From Terriglobia bacterium (lineage in GTDB: Bacteria; Acidobacteriota; Terriglobia; Bryobacterales; Bryobacteraceae): a DNA stretch of 36,870 bases. The translations under genes were made by a program, and so were the position numbers. Positions 25,622-34,008 of this stretch are shown in pieces. A model generated the notes under the pieces. It was not told the origin of the DNA, did not search any database, and worked only from the letters and a program-made list of their open reading frames with translations. Each line of letters starts with the position of its first letter. Position 1 is the stretch's first letter. The stretch is from contig JAIQEX010000066.1 in NCBI GenBank assembly GCA_020073615.1, positions 1 through 36,870 on the forward strand, in the 5' to 3' direction.

Positions 25622-27310
25622 ATGGAACCGACGGCGGCCGCATCCACGCCCGCACCGGCGTCGCTGGTGGTGATCGACCCCAATGGTCACCGTACGCGCG
25701 TGCCGCTCGTGCCGCTGCCGTTTCGGATTGGCCGCCAGCCCGAAAACAACCTCATCATCCGCGACAGCCGCGCCTCGCGCACCCACGCGCGCATCGTAGC
25801 GGAGGAGGGGGAATACGCGATCGAGGATTGCGGCAGCCGCCACGGCACGCACGTGAATGGCAAGCGCATCTCGCGGCACATCCTGCACAGCTCGGACCGG
25901 ATCGAATTCGGCGCACAGGATTCGTACCAGCTCATATTCGTGCTGGACGGCGAGGAGCTGACGCGGCTCATGGAGCAGATGGGGACGGCGGAGAAAAACG
26001 CACCGGCGCCCGGCGTGGGCGGGAACCTGGCGAAACTGCGCGCCATCCTGGACCTGGCGCGCACCCTGCAAAGCTCGTTCTCGGTGGACGACGTACTGGC
26101 CTCGGTGGTGGACACGGCGCTGGCGATCACCGGGGCGGAGCGCGGATTCCTCCTGCTGCGCGCGGGCGAGGGGCTGGAGACGCGCGTTTCGCGGCACCGC
26201 CGCGGGCATCATCTGCATGCCAGCGACCTGCGCGTGCCGCGCGAGGTGATCCACCGCGCGCTGCACCACCGGCGCGAGCTGTTGTTCATGAATTTCGACC
26301 CGGTGGGTGAGGGGGACACACGACCACAGGACAGCATCGCCGATCTCGAGCTGCGCAGCGTCGTCTGCGTTCCGCTGGTGCGCATCCGCACGGGGCAGGG
26401 CGATACCACCAGCATGCTCTCGACCGGCGGCGAGACCGTGGGGGTGCTGTACATGGACTCGCGCGTGGCGGCGGCCGACCTGGCGGGCGGCAACCGCGAG
26501 CTGCTCCAGACGCTGGCCATCGAAGCATCCACCGTGCTCGAAAACGCGCGGCTACTGGAAGAGGAGCGGGCCAAGCACCAGATGGAGGAGGAACTGCGCC
26601 TGGCGCGCGCCATCCAGCAGAGCCTGTTGCCGGGGAAATTGCCGGCCACGGGATGGTTGCGCGCTGCCGGCAGCAGCGTGGCCTCGCACGAAGTGGGCGG
26701 CGATTACTTCGATGTGACGCCGGTGAACCCGCGCTGCTGGTCGGCGGTGGTGGCCGACGTTTCGGGGAAGGGCGTCAGCTCCGCGCTGCTGGCTTCGCTG
26801 CTGCAGGGCGCGCTCATCACCGCCACCGAACATCCCGAGGCCATGGGCCGGCGCATGGAGCGCCTGAACCGTTTCCTGCTGGACCGCACCGGCGGCGAGA
26901 AGTACGCCACTGTGTTCTACTGCCTGCTGCATTCCGGCGGCCGGCTCCATTATGTGAATGCGGCGCACTGCCCCCCGCTGGTGGTGCGCGGGTCGGGCGA
27001 GCAGGTGGCCCTGGAGGCCACGGGCATGCCGGTAGGCCTGGTGGAGACGGCGGATTTCGGCGTAGCCGAGCAGCAACTGGCTCCCGGCGACAAGGTGGTC
27101 ATCTACACCGACGGCGTCACCGAGGCGCAGAATACCGAGAGCGCATTCTTCGGCAAGAAGCGGCTGCGGGAGATTGTGGCGGCGCGCGCGGGCGAAGGGT
27201 GCGCGGCGATGCACGACGCCATCCAGGAGGGCGTGGCGGCTTTCACCGAGGGGGCAGCCCAATCCGACGACATCACCGTGTTGGTCCTGGAGTTTGCGGG
27301 CGATCCATAA
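25622..27310 (+). CDS. FHA-GAF-PP2C (SpoIIE/RsbU-type) serine phosphatase
   Basis: Product of 562 residues beginning immediately after the Fur stop. An FHA domain at about 30-100 has FRIGRQPENNLII, SRTHARI and SRHGTHVNGKRI, the phosphothreonine-binding loops. A GAF domain spans about 135-310 (LARTLQSSFSVDDVLASVVD, VVCVPLVRI, GVLYMDSRV). A helical linker EEELRLARAIQQSLLPG leads into a SpoIIE-like PP2C domain at about 350-560 with the metal-binding acids in VGGDYFDV, VADVSGKG, YTDGVTEAQN and QSDDITVLVLEF. It should dephosphorylate Ser/Thr phosphoproteins, typically an anti-anti-sigma (STAS) partner, in response to a ligand of the GAF domain and docking by FHA. No such partner is encoded in this window. 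Confidence 0.95.
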   Translation: MEPTAAASTPAPASLVVIDPNGHRTRVPLVPLPFRIGRQPENNLIIRDSRASRTHARIVAEEGEYAIEDCGSRHGTHVNGKRISRHILHSSDRIEFGAQDSYQLIFVLDGEELTRLMEQMGTAEKNAPAPGVGGNLAKLRAILDLARTLQSSFSVDDVLASVVDTALAITGAERGFLLLRAGEGLETRVSRHRRGHHLHASDLRVPREVIHRALHHRRELLFMNFDPVGEGDTRPQDSIADLELRSVVCVPLVRIRTGQGDTTSMLSTGGETVGVLYMDSRVAAADLAGGNRELLQTLAIEASTVLENARLLEEERAKHQMEEELRLARAIQQSLLPGKLPATGWLRAAGSSVASHEVGGDYFDVTPVNPRCWSAVVADVSGKGVSSALLASLLQGALITATEHPEAMGRRMERLNRFLLDRTGGEKYATVFYCLLHSGGRLHYVNAAHCPPLVVRGSGEQVALEATGMPVGLVETADFGVAEQQLAPGDKVVIYTDGVTEAQNTESAFFGKKRLREIVAARAGEGCAAMHDAIQEGVAAFTEGAAQSDDITVLVLEFAGDP

Positions 27311-27437
27311 TCTGCCGATAGGATGTCACCGCCGATGCGCCGAGCGAAACCACAGGACATCGGTTCTCCGCGTGCCCGGCCGGCTCGGGGCGATCCGGCA
27401 CCCGCGCACGCCCCCGTGGGCGCACCCGTTCCGCTGC

Positions 27438-27469
27438 TATAATCGAGATTCATTTTTGCCATAAAGGAG
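27438..27469 (+). promoter_or_regulatory. -10 element and ribosome site of mdh
   Basis: A perfect TATAAT lies at 27438-27443; the base 7 or so beyond it would begin a leader of about 25 bases. The sequence 17 bases upstream is GC-rich and shows no TTGACA-like -35, so an activator or weak -35 may be used. AAAGGAG at 27463-27469 is six bases before ATG 27476, a good ribosome site. Confidence 0.6.
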
Positions 27470-27475
27470 CTTGCC

Positions 27476-28408
27476 ATGCGACAGAAGATCACCGTTGTGG
27501 GCGCCGGAAATGTGGGCGCGAACTGTGCCTTGCGGATTGCCGACAAGGAACTCGCCGATGTCGTCCTGGTGGATGTGGTGGAGGGTATTCCGCAAGGCAA
27601 GGGGCTGGATTTGCTGCAATCCGGCCCGGTCCAGGGCTACGATGTCACGCTGGTGGGCGCCAACGATTACGAGCTCACGGCGAACTCCGATATCACCATC
27701 ATGACGGCCGGGTTCCCGCGCAAGCCGGGAATGAGCCGCGACGACCTGTTGCTGGCCAACTACGACGTGGTGCGCATCGCCATCGAGCAGGTGGCAAAGT
27801 ACTCGCCCGATTGCATCCTGATTGTGGTCACCAATCCGCTGGATGCCATGGCGCAGGCGGCGTACTGGGTATCGAAGTTCCCCAAGAACCGCGTGGTTGG
27901 CATGGCGGGCGTGCTGGATAGCGCGCGCTTCCGGACCTTCATCGCGCAGGAACTGAAAGTCTCGGTGGAGAACGTCACTGCCGTGGTAATGGGCGGCCAC
28001 GGCGATACCATGGTGCCGCTGGTGCGGCTGAGCGGCGTTTCCGGCATTCCCCTGACGGAGCTGATGGACCAGGCGGCCATCGACCGAATCGTCAACCGCA
28101 CGCGCAACGGAGGGGCGGAGATCGTGAAGTACCTGAAGACCGGCAGCGCGTATTATGCGCCTTCGGCCGCCGCCGTGGAGATGGCCGAATCGATCCTGAA
28201 GGACAAGAAAAAGGTGCTGCCCTGCGCCGCTCTCCTGGAGGGAGAATACGGTATCAGCGGTCTGTTCGTGGGCGTTCCGGTGAAACTCGGCGCGGGCGGC
28301 ATCGAGCAGATCTACGAGATCAAGCTCACCGCCGAAGAGCAGGCCATGCTGAAGAAAAGCGCGGATTCGGTCGCGGAGCTGGTCGCCGTGCTCAAGCAGA
28401 AACAGTAA
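27476..28408 (+). CDS. mdh: malate dehydrogenase, LDH-like type
   Basis: Product of 310 residues. The NAD-binding glycine motif is [12 protein letters not shown] at about 6-17. The substrate-binding segment [16 protein letters not shown], with both arginines, marks malate rather than lactate specificity. [27 protein letters not shown] and the catalytic histidine in [11 protein letters not shown] (H175) complete the active site. It interconverts malate and oxaloacetate with NAD in the TCA cycle. It has its own promoter-like TATAAT and ribosome site and appears monocistronic. About 200 bases after the stop lies the left end of the ISL3 insertion, so its downstream flank has been changed recently, but the gene itself is whole. 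Confidence 0.96.
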   Translation: MRQKITVVGAGNVGANCALRIADKELADVVLVDVVEGIPQGKGLDLLQSGPVQGYDVTLVGANDYELTANSDITIMTAGFPRKPGMSRDDLLLANYDVVRIAIEQVAKYSPDCILIVVTNPLDAMAQAAYWVSKFPKNRVVGMAGVLDSARFRTFIAQELKVSVENVTAVVMGGHGDTMVPLVRLSGVSGIPLTELMDQAAIDRIVNRTRNGGAEIVKYLKTGSAYYAPSAAAVEMAESILKDKKKVLPCAALLEGEYGISGLFVGVPVKLGAGGIEQIYEIKLTAEEQAMLKKSADSVAELVAVLKQKQ

Positions 28409-28611
28409 CCGCAGCGTGGCCTTGTCCGAGGGGCTCGGGCTTCCGCTGCGCAAACCCGGTTTCCGATCAGCCGCCACGGCTACGATTTGGCACTCGCAGA
28501 TGCACCACTCCCGGTCGCGGGGTTACGAATCCGGCGAGTGGCCACATTTCCGTCGGCCTCTGGCGCGGCACACCAAGGACGTCAACGGCGTGGTCACGAG
28601 GACGCGGGCAT

Positions 28612-28619
28612 CGGAAAGT
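28612..28619. repeat. left target-site duplication of the ISL3 element
   Basis: CGGAAAGT, identical to the octamer at 30361-30368 at the far side of the element. Eight bases is the duplication length known for the ISL3 family. Confidence 0.93.
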
Positions 28620-28643
28620 GGCTCGTCCGGGGAATCTGTGGGT
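28620..28643. repeat. left terminal inverted repeat of the ISL3 element
   Basis: Begins GGCTCGTCCGGGG and ends ATCTGTGGGT at 28634-28643. Aligned without gaps to the reverse complement of 30337-30360 it matches at 18 of 24 positions, including TCGTC and an unbroken 11-base block AATCTGTGGGT. Confidence 0.88.
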
Positions 28644-28655
28644 AACTTGCGGGTC

Positions 28656-29018
28656 TCAGCGCTGGGATTGAGTGAGGAAACGGTGAAACTTGCGGCAGGT
28701 GGAATCGAAAGAACGCTGCTCGTCTTCCCAGCCGTTGTGGATCAGCGGACCGCCGTCCTCATGGATCGCGGTTCGAACAAGTTGTTCGGCGGAGTTCTTT
28801 CTTGAACGAGGCTCTTCGTTCACGTCGCGGATGATCTCTCCGCCGAGCAGCCACATATTGTCGACGTGGTTTTGGATGGTTCTTTTCGACAGGCTGGACT
28901 CGGCGAGGTGAACGAGGAAGGGCATGAAGTATTCCACGAGCCTTTGCCCGACAGGAAGATCCTTTTCCTCGCCCATCCAACGCTTCAACGCTCTGGCCAC
29001 TCCGAAAGATCGCGGCAA
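28656..29018 (-). CDS. passenger gene of the ISL3 element, unknown function
   Basis: Product of about 120 residues if started at TTG 29018; ATG 28976 would give 106. The segment QRLVEYFMPFLVHLAESSLS followed by KRTIQNHVDNMWLLGGEIIR resembles the N-terminal helical (SAM-like, core-binding) domain of tyrosine recombinases, then comes DVNEEP and a C-terminal CRKFHRFL. I recall similar uncharacterised proteins in many bacteria, so it is probably a genuine gene. No catalytic recombinase domain is present. Upstream the same frame stays open to 29084 with protein-like sequence (RFSPINARRAIALLPGLP), but has no ATG. A good ATG (29080, MKTNPDS) lies one frame off, so the gene may carry an N-terminal frameshift. 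It lies wholly inside the inverted repeats, divergent from the transposase, hence mobile cargo. Confidence 0.7.
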   Translation of the reverse strand: MPRSFGVARALKRWMGEEKDLPVGQRLVEYFMPFLVHLAESSLSKRTIQNHVDNMWLLGGEIIRDVNEEPRSRKNSAEQLVRTAIHEDGGPLIHNGWEDEQRSFDSTCRKFHRFLTQSQR

Positions 29019-29102
29019 TCCCGGCAGTAGGGCAATAGCACGGCGGGCGTTAATAGGAGAGAATCGGGATTCGTCTTCATCTTCCTATCGATCTAAGAAC
29101 TC

Positions 29103-30354
29103 ATGCGCCTTCCCAGAATTTTGAACCAGTGCCATCCCATCCCGGGGTTTGTCTACGGGCAAGCCAGTTTCGCCCAAGACCAGCAAGCCGTTCTGATCCC
29201 GGTCCGGCCGCGGAAACGATCCACGGCCCTTTGTTCGGGCCGCCATCAACCCGCGCCAGGCTATGACCAGTCTCGCACGCCGCGGCGATTCGAGTTCATC
29301 GGATTCTGGGGCTATCTGGTTTTTCTGGTCTATTGCATGCGACGGGTCAACTGCCAGCAATGCGGGGTGGTGGTCGAAGAAGTGCCGTGGGGTATGGGGA
29401 AGCACGCCTCGACCAAGGTTCACATGCATTTTCTGGGGCATTGGGCGCGCAAACTCTCCTGGAAGGAAACCGCCGAAGAGTTCCGCACCTCCTGGGACAA
29501 GGTCCACGACGCGGTGGAGTATCTGGTCACCTGGGGGCTGGAGCATCGCGTCCTGGGGGCGATTCGCGCCATTGGCGTGGATGAGATTCAGCGCGGCAAA
29601 GGCCACAAATATCTGACCTTAGTGTATCAGATCGATCTGGGCTGTACCCGGCTGCTGTGGATCGGCAAGGAACGGACCGTGAAAACCTTCAAGGAATTCT
29701 TTGCCATGATCGGCCCGGGGGTGTCGGCGAAGATCGAGTTCGTCTGCTCGGACATGTGGAAACCCTATTTGGGGGTGATTCGCGAGAAGTGTTCCCAGGC
29801 CCTCAATATCCTCGACCGGTTCCACATCGTGGCCAAGGTGAATAAGGCGCTCGACGACATCCGCTCCGCCGAAGCCCGGCGCATGAAGGGGGACGGGTAC
29901 GAACCGGTCCTGAGCAAGTCCCGCTGGTGCCTTCTCAAGCGGCCGGCGAACCTCACCGCCAACCAGAAGGTGAAACTGAAAGACCTGGTGCGCTACAACC
30001 TCCAGAGCGTTCGCGCTTATCTGCTCAAGGAAGATTTCCAGCAACTCTGGAATTACGAGTCCACCGCCTTGGGCAGCCAAGTTCCTCGACCAATGGTGCC
30101 GCCAGGTGATGCGCTCGCGGATCGAGCCGATGACGAAAGTCGCCAGAACTTTACGCGCTCACCGTGAACTCATCCTCAACTATTTTCGTGCCCGAAAAGA
30201 GTTCTCCAGCGGCGTAATCGAGGGTCTGAACAACAAAGCGAAAGTCACCATGAGAAAATCCTACGGATTCCGAACCTTCCGCGTCACCGAACTGGCGCTC
30301 TATTATTCACTTGGCAAGCTGCCCGAGCTGGAACTCACCCACAGATTTTTCTGA
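29103..30354 (+). pseudogene. ISL3-family transposase, frameshifted
   Basis: The first frame (29103-30167) gives the N-terminal part: a zinc-ribbon-like region, then the DDE domain with first Asp in IGVDEIQRGKGHKYL and second Asp in SDMWKPYLGVIREK followed by LNILDRFHIV. After NYES (30051-30062) the family sequence continues in the +1 frame from 30070: WAAKFLDQWCRQVM, then the catalytic Glu block SSGVIEGLNNKAKVTMRKS, YGFRTF and the C-terminal LELTHRFF. One extra base near 30069 (a T in CCTTGG) explains the break, so the first-frame product lacks the catalytic Glu. In the N-terminal ribbon one expected Cys is Arg (LCSGRHQPAPGYD, CGC where TGC would give Cys). Starting Met and MRLPRILNQC agree with the family's usual start. 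Confidence 0.92.
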
Positions 30355-30360
30355 CGAATC
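30337..30360. repeat. right terminal inverted repeat of the ISL3 element
   Basis: Reads ACCCACAGATTTTTCTG... and its reverse complement begins GATTCGTCAG and ends ATCTGTGGGT, pairing with 28620-28643. It contains the last codons and stop (30352-30354) of the transposase. Confidence 0.88.
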
Positions 30361-30368
30361 CGGAAAGT
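30361..30368. repeat. right target-site duplication of the ISL3 element
   Basis: CGGAAAGT, identical to 28612-28619. It begins directly after the last base of the right inverted repeat. Confidence 0.93.
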
Positions 30369-30544
30369 AAAGCGGCACCGGCAATTCGTTTCGCCCCGGC
30401 ACTGCCGGCAGGGGGACGGTTCTTCCAAACTTCCGGTCACAAGGGAACGGCCTTTCTTATCCAGCTGAAATCATTAGTCATTGCTGCATTCCGAACCATG
30501 AGCCGGCCTGTCCGAGTGTTAGGGTTGAGGATGGAAGAGGAGAT

Positions 30545-33500
30545 ATGCTCAGGATGCTTCTAGCAGCCTTCGCGGCTCTGACCGCGACGGCGCAACAAAC
30601 AACCCAGATGGACCCGAGCCAGGCGAAGCGGCCCTTTAAGACGGGAACGATATTACCAGCCAACTGCGCCCCGGGAGATATGTTTTTCAAGTCTGACGCT
30701 CCGGCGGGAGCGAACTTATACGGATGCGCGGCGACGAACACCTGGTCGTTACAGGGAGGCGCGTCGGATATGGGATCGAACGGGATTGGGTACCGGATGG
30801 GGCCGGGGACGTGGACACCAGCGAGCGCCGATAAGATGAGCGGGCCGTCGTTCTGCCAGGATGGGGGAACGACGAGCGCATATGCGTGCAATCTGACACC
30901 GGCGATTACGGCATACACGGCCGGCACAACATATTGGTTCAGAGCGAACACGGCAAATGGCGGAGCCGCGACGATTAATTTCAACTCACTCGGACCGAAG
31001 GCAATCGTGAAGCAAGTCAACCAGACGCTGGCAGGCAACGATATCAAAGCCGGCCAGTGGGTGATGGTGACCTTCGACGGGGTAAGTATGCAGATGCAAA
31101 GTCAGACGGGGAACGCTTCCGCGGGATCCGGCTCGAACCTCACAGTCAAAAGCGACGGCGTGACAGTGGGGTCTAGGGGCACGGCAAACTATGTTACAGG
31201 CACGGGCCTGACGACTGTTGTAACCGACACGGGAACGCAAATCAACATCCAAACGGCTCTCGATACGGCGGTGGTACAGACGCAGCAGGGAGAGCAGACG
31301 GGCACGGCGCTTCTCTGCATTTCGAACAGCGGTTCGACCACAGCTTACCAGTGTTTTCTAAGCCCAACGGCGGCCGCGTACACGACAGGCATGGTGCTTC
31401 GCTGGAAGCCGGATGTAAACGGAGCGGGCGGGCCCACGACGCTGAATGTCGACACTTTGGGTGCGAAAGCGGTCAAACTGGCCGACGGAGTAAGTGATCC
31501 ATCGGCCAGCGATCTTCCCGCCGGCCGGCTGAATCAAATCTGGTACGACGGGACGGCGTTCCGGCTGCTGTCAGGGGGAGGAACCGTAGCGAGCGTTTTT
31601 GGCCGGACCGGCCCAGTTACAGGGCAGACCGGGGATTACAGCGCCGGTCTAATTACGGGCTTGGCGCCGTCGGCCACCACGGATACCACGAATGCGGCCA
31701 ATATTACGAGCGGGTTGCTGTCAGCCGCGCGGCTGCCGCCCACCATCATGAGCAACACGACCGGCAATGCGCAGACCGCGACCGCTCTGGGCGCAACGCC
31801 GTCGAAGTGCAGTCCAGGCAACTATCCGTCGGGGATCGATGCGCAAGGCAACGCGCAGGACTGCGCTCCGTCTGGCTCCGGCGGGGCGCCGGGCGTGGGT
31901 CGCGCAAGCCTCTCGGCAACCTGGACAGCGATTCCGGACGACACCTGTCAGGAGCAGACCGCGACATGGAGCGGTATCGGGACCGCCGACACGGTAACCA
32001 TGGGCGCTCCGCCCGGGTTGCCCGCGGGTCTGATTGCCAACTTGCGGGTTTCGGCGCCCAACACCGTGGCAATTCGCCTGTGCAACCAATCCGGCGCGCC
32101 GGTGACCCCCGGACCGCAGACGTTCGAGGGAGTGCTCGCGGTCAATGGTGTGAGCGGGACAGCTACGCTCGATTTCGCTACGATTCCGGACGGAGCATGT
32201 GCGTCCAATGTCTTTACACTTACCGGCGTCGCGCCGGGGGATGCGCTTACTCCAAAGTGGCCTACATCCCTAGACCCCGGCCTCATAGGTCACATGGTTG
32301 GGACTGCCACCAACACGGTGCAGGTGGAGCTGTGTAACTTCTCAGGGGCGGCGGTCGATCCGGCGGGCCAATCCTTCGGCGCGTCGATAGGCGGAGCGAC
32401 GACCGATCCTACGAAGATTCTCACTACTGCTATCAACCAGCCAAACGGCGTGGCGGGCCTGGACTCCAACGGCGTGGTAACCGGCCTAGAGCCCCTCTGC
32501 TCCCCCACATTAACTGCGAACTGCATCCCCAACGCAGATAGCTTGGGGAGCGTGGGGGTGGGGACTACCTTACCTGCAGGCTCTCCAACCAACTCGCTCG
32601 GCTTGGGTGGCTATGGTATCGGGGGATCATTCGCCGTCGATGGAGTTTCTCCGCAGTATATGTACGGCTATTCCTGCTTTCTTCCCGGGGGGTGCGCGAA
32701 CACGCTGGGCGGGTGGGTGAGCGGCATCGACCAGGTCAACACGCCAAATCCTCGCGACTTTGTACCAGTAGCCAAGGTGTATGGGTTCGCAGTCAACGAT
32801 GCCATTCTAACTTCTGGCTCGAGCGTGCTAACGAGCGTACAGGCTAACTTCAACTCGCTGGCAATGGCCATGCCAATCACCGGCACGGGTGTCCCGGTGG
32901 TGGGCGCAGGCATCCCGGCGGGCACGATTATTACGAGCGTCACGGACTCCAGCCACGCCGTGATGAGCGCGAATGCAACGGCGAGCGGTAATCCTGTGAC
33001 TGTGAAATTCGTTTCTTCGGCGGTGAACGACCGCTTTTACTGGCGCCACAACGGTTTCGGCAATCCGACCGCCAATATGGAGAATACGCCGCTGTATCTG
33101 AGCGAAATCATGAACGGCGGTTGGGGGTTTAGCGGGACGAATTCCTCCAACCTCGGATCGTGCAGCGTGGGCGGGACCGATCTGGCCGTGGATGCCACAA
33201 ATCCCCTCAAGGTGACTGGGGCGACATTGAACGGCAACGACTACGGCGGGTGGATCGACATCGCGGCAGGAACGGGCTGGAAGGCGGGGCGCTACTACAT
33301 CATTTCATCGGCGAGCGGATATGCCATTCTGCAATTCTCCCCGGCTGCCGCGGGGACGACTGGCGGCCACTACCGGACCAACCTCGGGCGTATCGCTCTA
33401 ATCGACAGTACGCCAACAACCTTCTATGCTTGCCTCTCGAAGACCACGGCAACCGGTGGCGCGCAGTCGGGCGCGTGGGTAGACATCAGCTCCCCGGTGT

Positions 33501-33835
33501 ATCACCGCCAGGTGGCGGCGGCGCAGGCGGTGTTTTATGGATGGGAACCTGCGGGCGTGTCAGATTATAACGGCGCGGTCCAATTAGGGATCAACCCCAC
33601 GGAGAGTGGCTTGCTGCACTACGACGATGGCGGAAACACCACCTTATATCTGGATTCCAAGTACAACAATGCGGCGGCGAAGATGAAGCTGCGTTTGCGC
33701 ACGGCAGGAACTCCAGTGGACGCGCTTACTTTGAACGGCGATGGTACGGCATGGCTGAAACCGCCCACGTCCTGTACCGGGGTACCCACAGGAATGATTT
33801 GGAACAACGCGGGCGCTCTCGCGATTTGTCCGTAG
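30545..33835 (+). CDS. large secreted modular protein with phage-tail-fibre-like domains
   Basis: Product of 1096 residues. ATG 30545 follows GGAAGAGGAG and opens a short signal peptide (MLRMLLAAFAALTATAQQ). Residues about 110-190 and 252-343 are two copies of a module (YACNLTPAITAYTAG ... AATINFNSLGPKAI ... AGQWV ... FDGVSMQMQSQ) of the kind found in phage tail fibres. Residues about 348-399 contain the tail-fibre motif SVFGRTGPVTGQTGDY and TTNAANITSGLLSAARLP. Residues about 450-532 and 537-615 are a second duplicated module (DFATIPDGACASNVFTLTG ... NTVQVELCNFSGAAVDP ... QSFGASI). The C-terminal 480 residues are Gly/Asn/Thr-rich and end in TGMIWNNAGALAICP. No enzyme motif was seen. Likely extracellular or surface-attached, perhaps an adhesin. 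A weak terminator hairpin and a paralogous fragment follow. Confidence 0.85.
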   Translation: MLRMLLAAFAALTATAQQTTQMDPSQAKRPFKTGTILPANCAPGDMFFKSDAPAGANLYGCAATNTWSLQGGASDMGSNGIGYRMGPGTWTPASADKMSGPSFCQDGGTTSAYACNLTPAITAYTAGTTYWFRANTANGGAATINFNSLGPKAIVKQVNQTLAGNDIKAGQWVMVTFDGVSMQMQSQTGNASAGSGSNLTVKSDGVTVGSRGTANYVTGTGLTTVVTDTGTQINIQTALDTAVVQTQQGEQTGTALLCISNSGSTTAYQCFLSPTAAAYTTGMVLRWKPDVNGAGGPTTLNVDTLGAKAVKLADGVSDPSASDLPAGRLNQIWYDGTAFRLLSGGGTVASVFGRTGPVTGQTGDYSAGLITGLAPSATTDTTNAANITSGLLSAARLPPTIMSNTTGNAQTATALGATPSKCSPGNYPSGIDAQGNAQDCAPSGSGGAPGVGRASLSATWTAIPDDTCQEQTATWSGIGTADTVTMGAPPGLPAGLIANLRVSAPNTVAIRLCNQSGAPVTPGPQTFEGVLAVNGVSGTATLDFATIPDGACASNVFTLTGVAPGDALTPKWPTSLDPGLIGHMVGTATNTVQVELCNFSGAAVDPAGQSFGASIGGATTDPTKILTTAINQPNGVAGLDSNGVVTGLEPLCSPTLTANCIPNADSLGSVGVGTTLPAGSPTNSLGLGGYGIGGSFAVDGVSPQYMYGYSCFLPGGCANTLGGWVSGIDQVNTPNPRDFVPVAKVYGFAVNDAILTSGSSVLTSVQANFNSLAMAMPITGTGVPVVGAGIPAGTIITSVTDSSHAVMSANATASGNPVTVKFVSSAVNDRFYWRHNGFGNPTANMENTPLYLSEIMNGGWGFSGTNSSNLGSCSVGGTDLAVDATNPLKVTGATLNGNDYGGWIDIAAGTGWKAGRYYIISSASGYAILQFSPAAAGTTGGHYRTNLGRIALIDSTPTTFYACLSKTTATGGAQSGAWVDISSPVYHRQVAAAQAVFYGWEPAGVSDYNGAVQLGINPTESGLLHYDDGGNTTLYLDSKYNNAAAKMKLRLRTAGTPVDALTLNGDGTAWLKPPTSCTGVPTGMIWNNAGALAICP

Positions 33836-33851
33836 AAACCGTAGCCAGTCT

Positions 33852-33873
33852 CCGTAGTCGCTACGGCGATTTT
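33852..33873 (+). terminator. possible weak terminator
   Basis: CCGTAG (33852-33857) and CTACGG (33861-33866) form a 6-bp stem with a TCG loop, followed by CGATTTT. The stem is short and the T run interrupted, so termination would be partial at best. Confidence 0.35.
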
Positions 33874-33921
33874 CAAATACCGATCCCGTCTTCCGTAGCT
33901 GATAGCATCAAGGCATTTGGC

Positions 33922-33984
33922 GGACGGCCGGGAGCGGCGGCCGATCCGGCAAGCCAGTCTTTCGGCGCGCTGGTGGCAGAATAG
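33922..33984 (+). pseudogene. fragment of a paralogous secreted-protein module
   Basis: The frame ending at TAG 33982-33984 reads GAAADPASQSFGALVAE, nearly the same as GAAVDPAGQSFGASI in the duplicated module of the preceding gene (32347-32388). Similarity is also clear in DNA (GCGGCGG-CGATCCGG...TCTTTCGGCGCG). Upstream the match fades within about 20 bases. It looks like the 3' end of a lost gene of the same type, left between the two surviving genes by deletion or recombination. It ends 24 bases before the next ATG. Confidence 0.65.
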
Positions 33985-34008
33985 GGACATCAATAGGAGA
34001 TTTTAAAG

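Larger units (their letters stand above)
28620..30360. mobile_element. ISL3-family insertion sequence with passenger gene
   Basis: A 1741-bp element with 24-bp imperfect terminal inverted repeats (18 of 24 matching), flanked by a perfect 8-bp duplication CGGAAAGT. The plus-strand transposase (29103-30354) is of the ISL3 family and its stop lies inside the right repeat. A divergent minus-strand gene (28656-29018) occupies the left part, making the element longer than most ISL3 members, which are usually about 1.2-1.55 kb. The intact duplication suggests a fairly recent insertion, although the transposase carries a frameshift. Insertion is between mdh and the secreted-protein cluster and breaks no gene I can recognise. 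Confidence 0.92.

Noticed and set aside
28416-28805. 129-codon plus-strand frame after mdh
   Set aside because: It crosses the left target duplication and inverted repeat of the ISL3 element and overlaps the passenger gene, so it is a chance frame formed by the insertion.
30051-30110. Programmed translational frameshift in the transposase
   Set aside because: The shift is +1 with no slippery heptamer, and ISL3 transposases are normally made from one frame; a one-base insertion is simpler.
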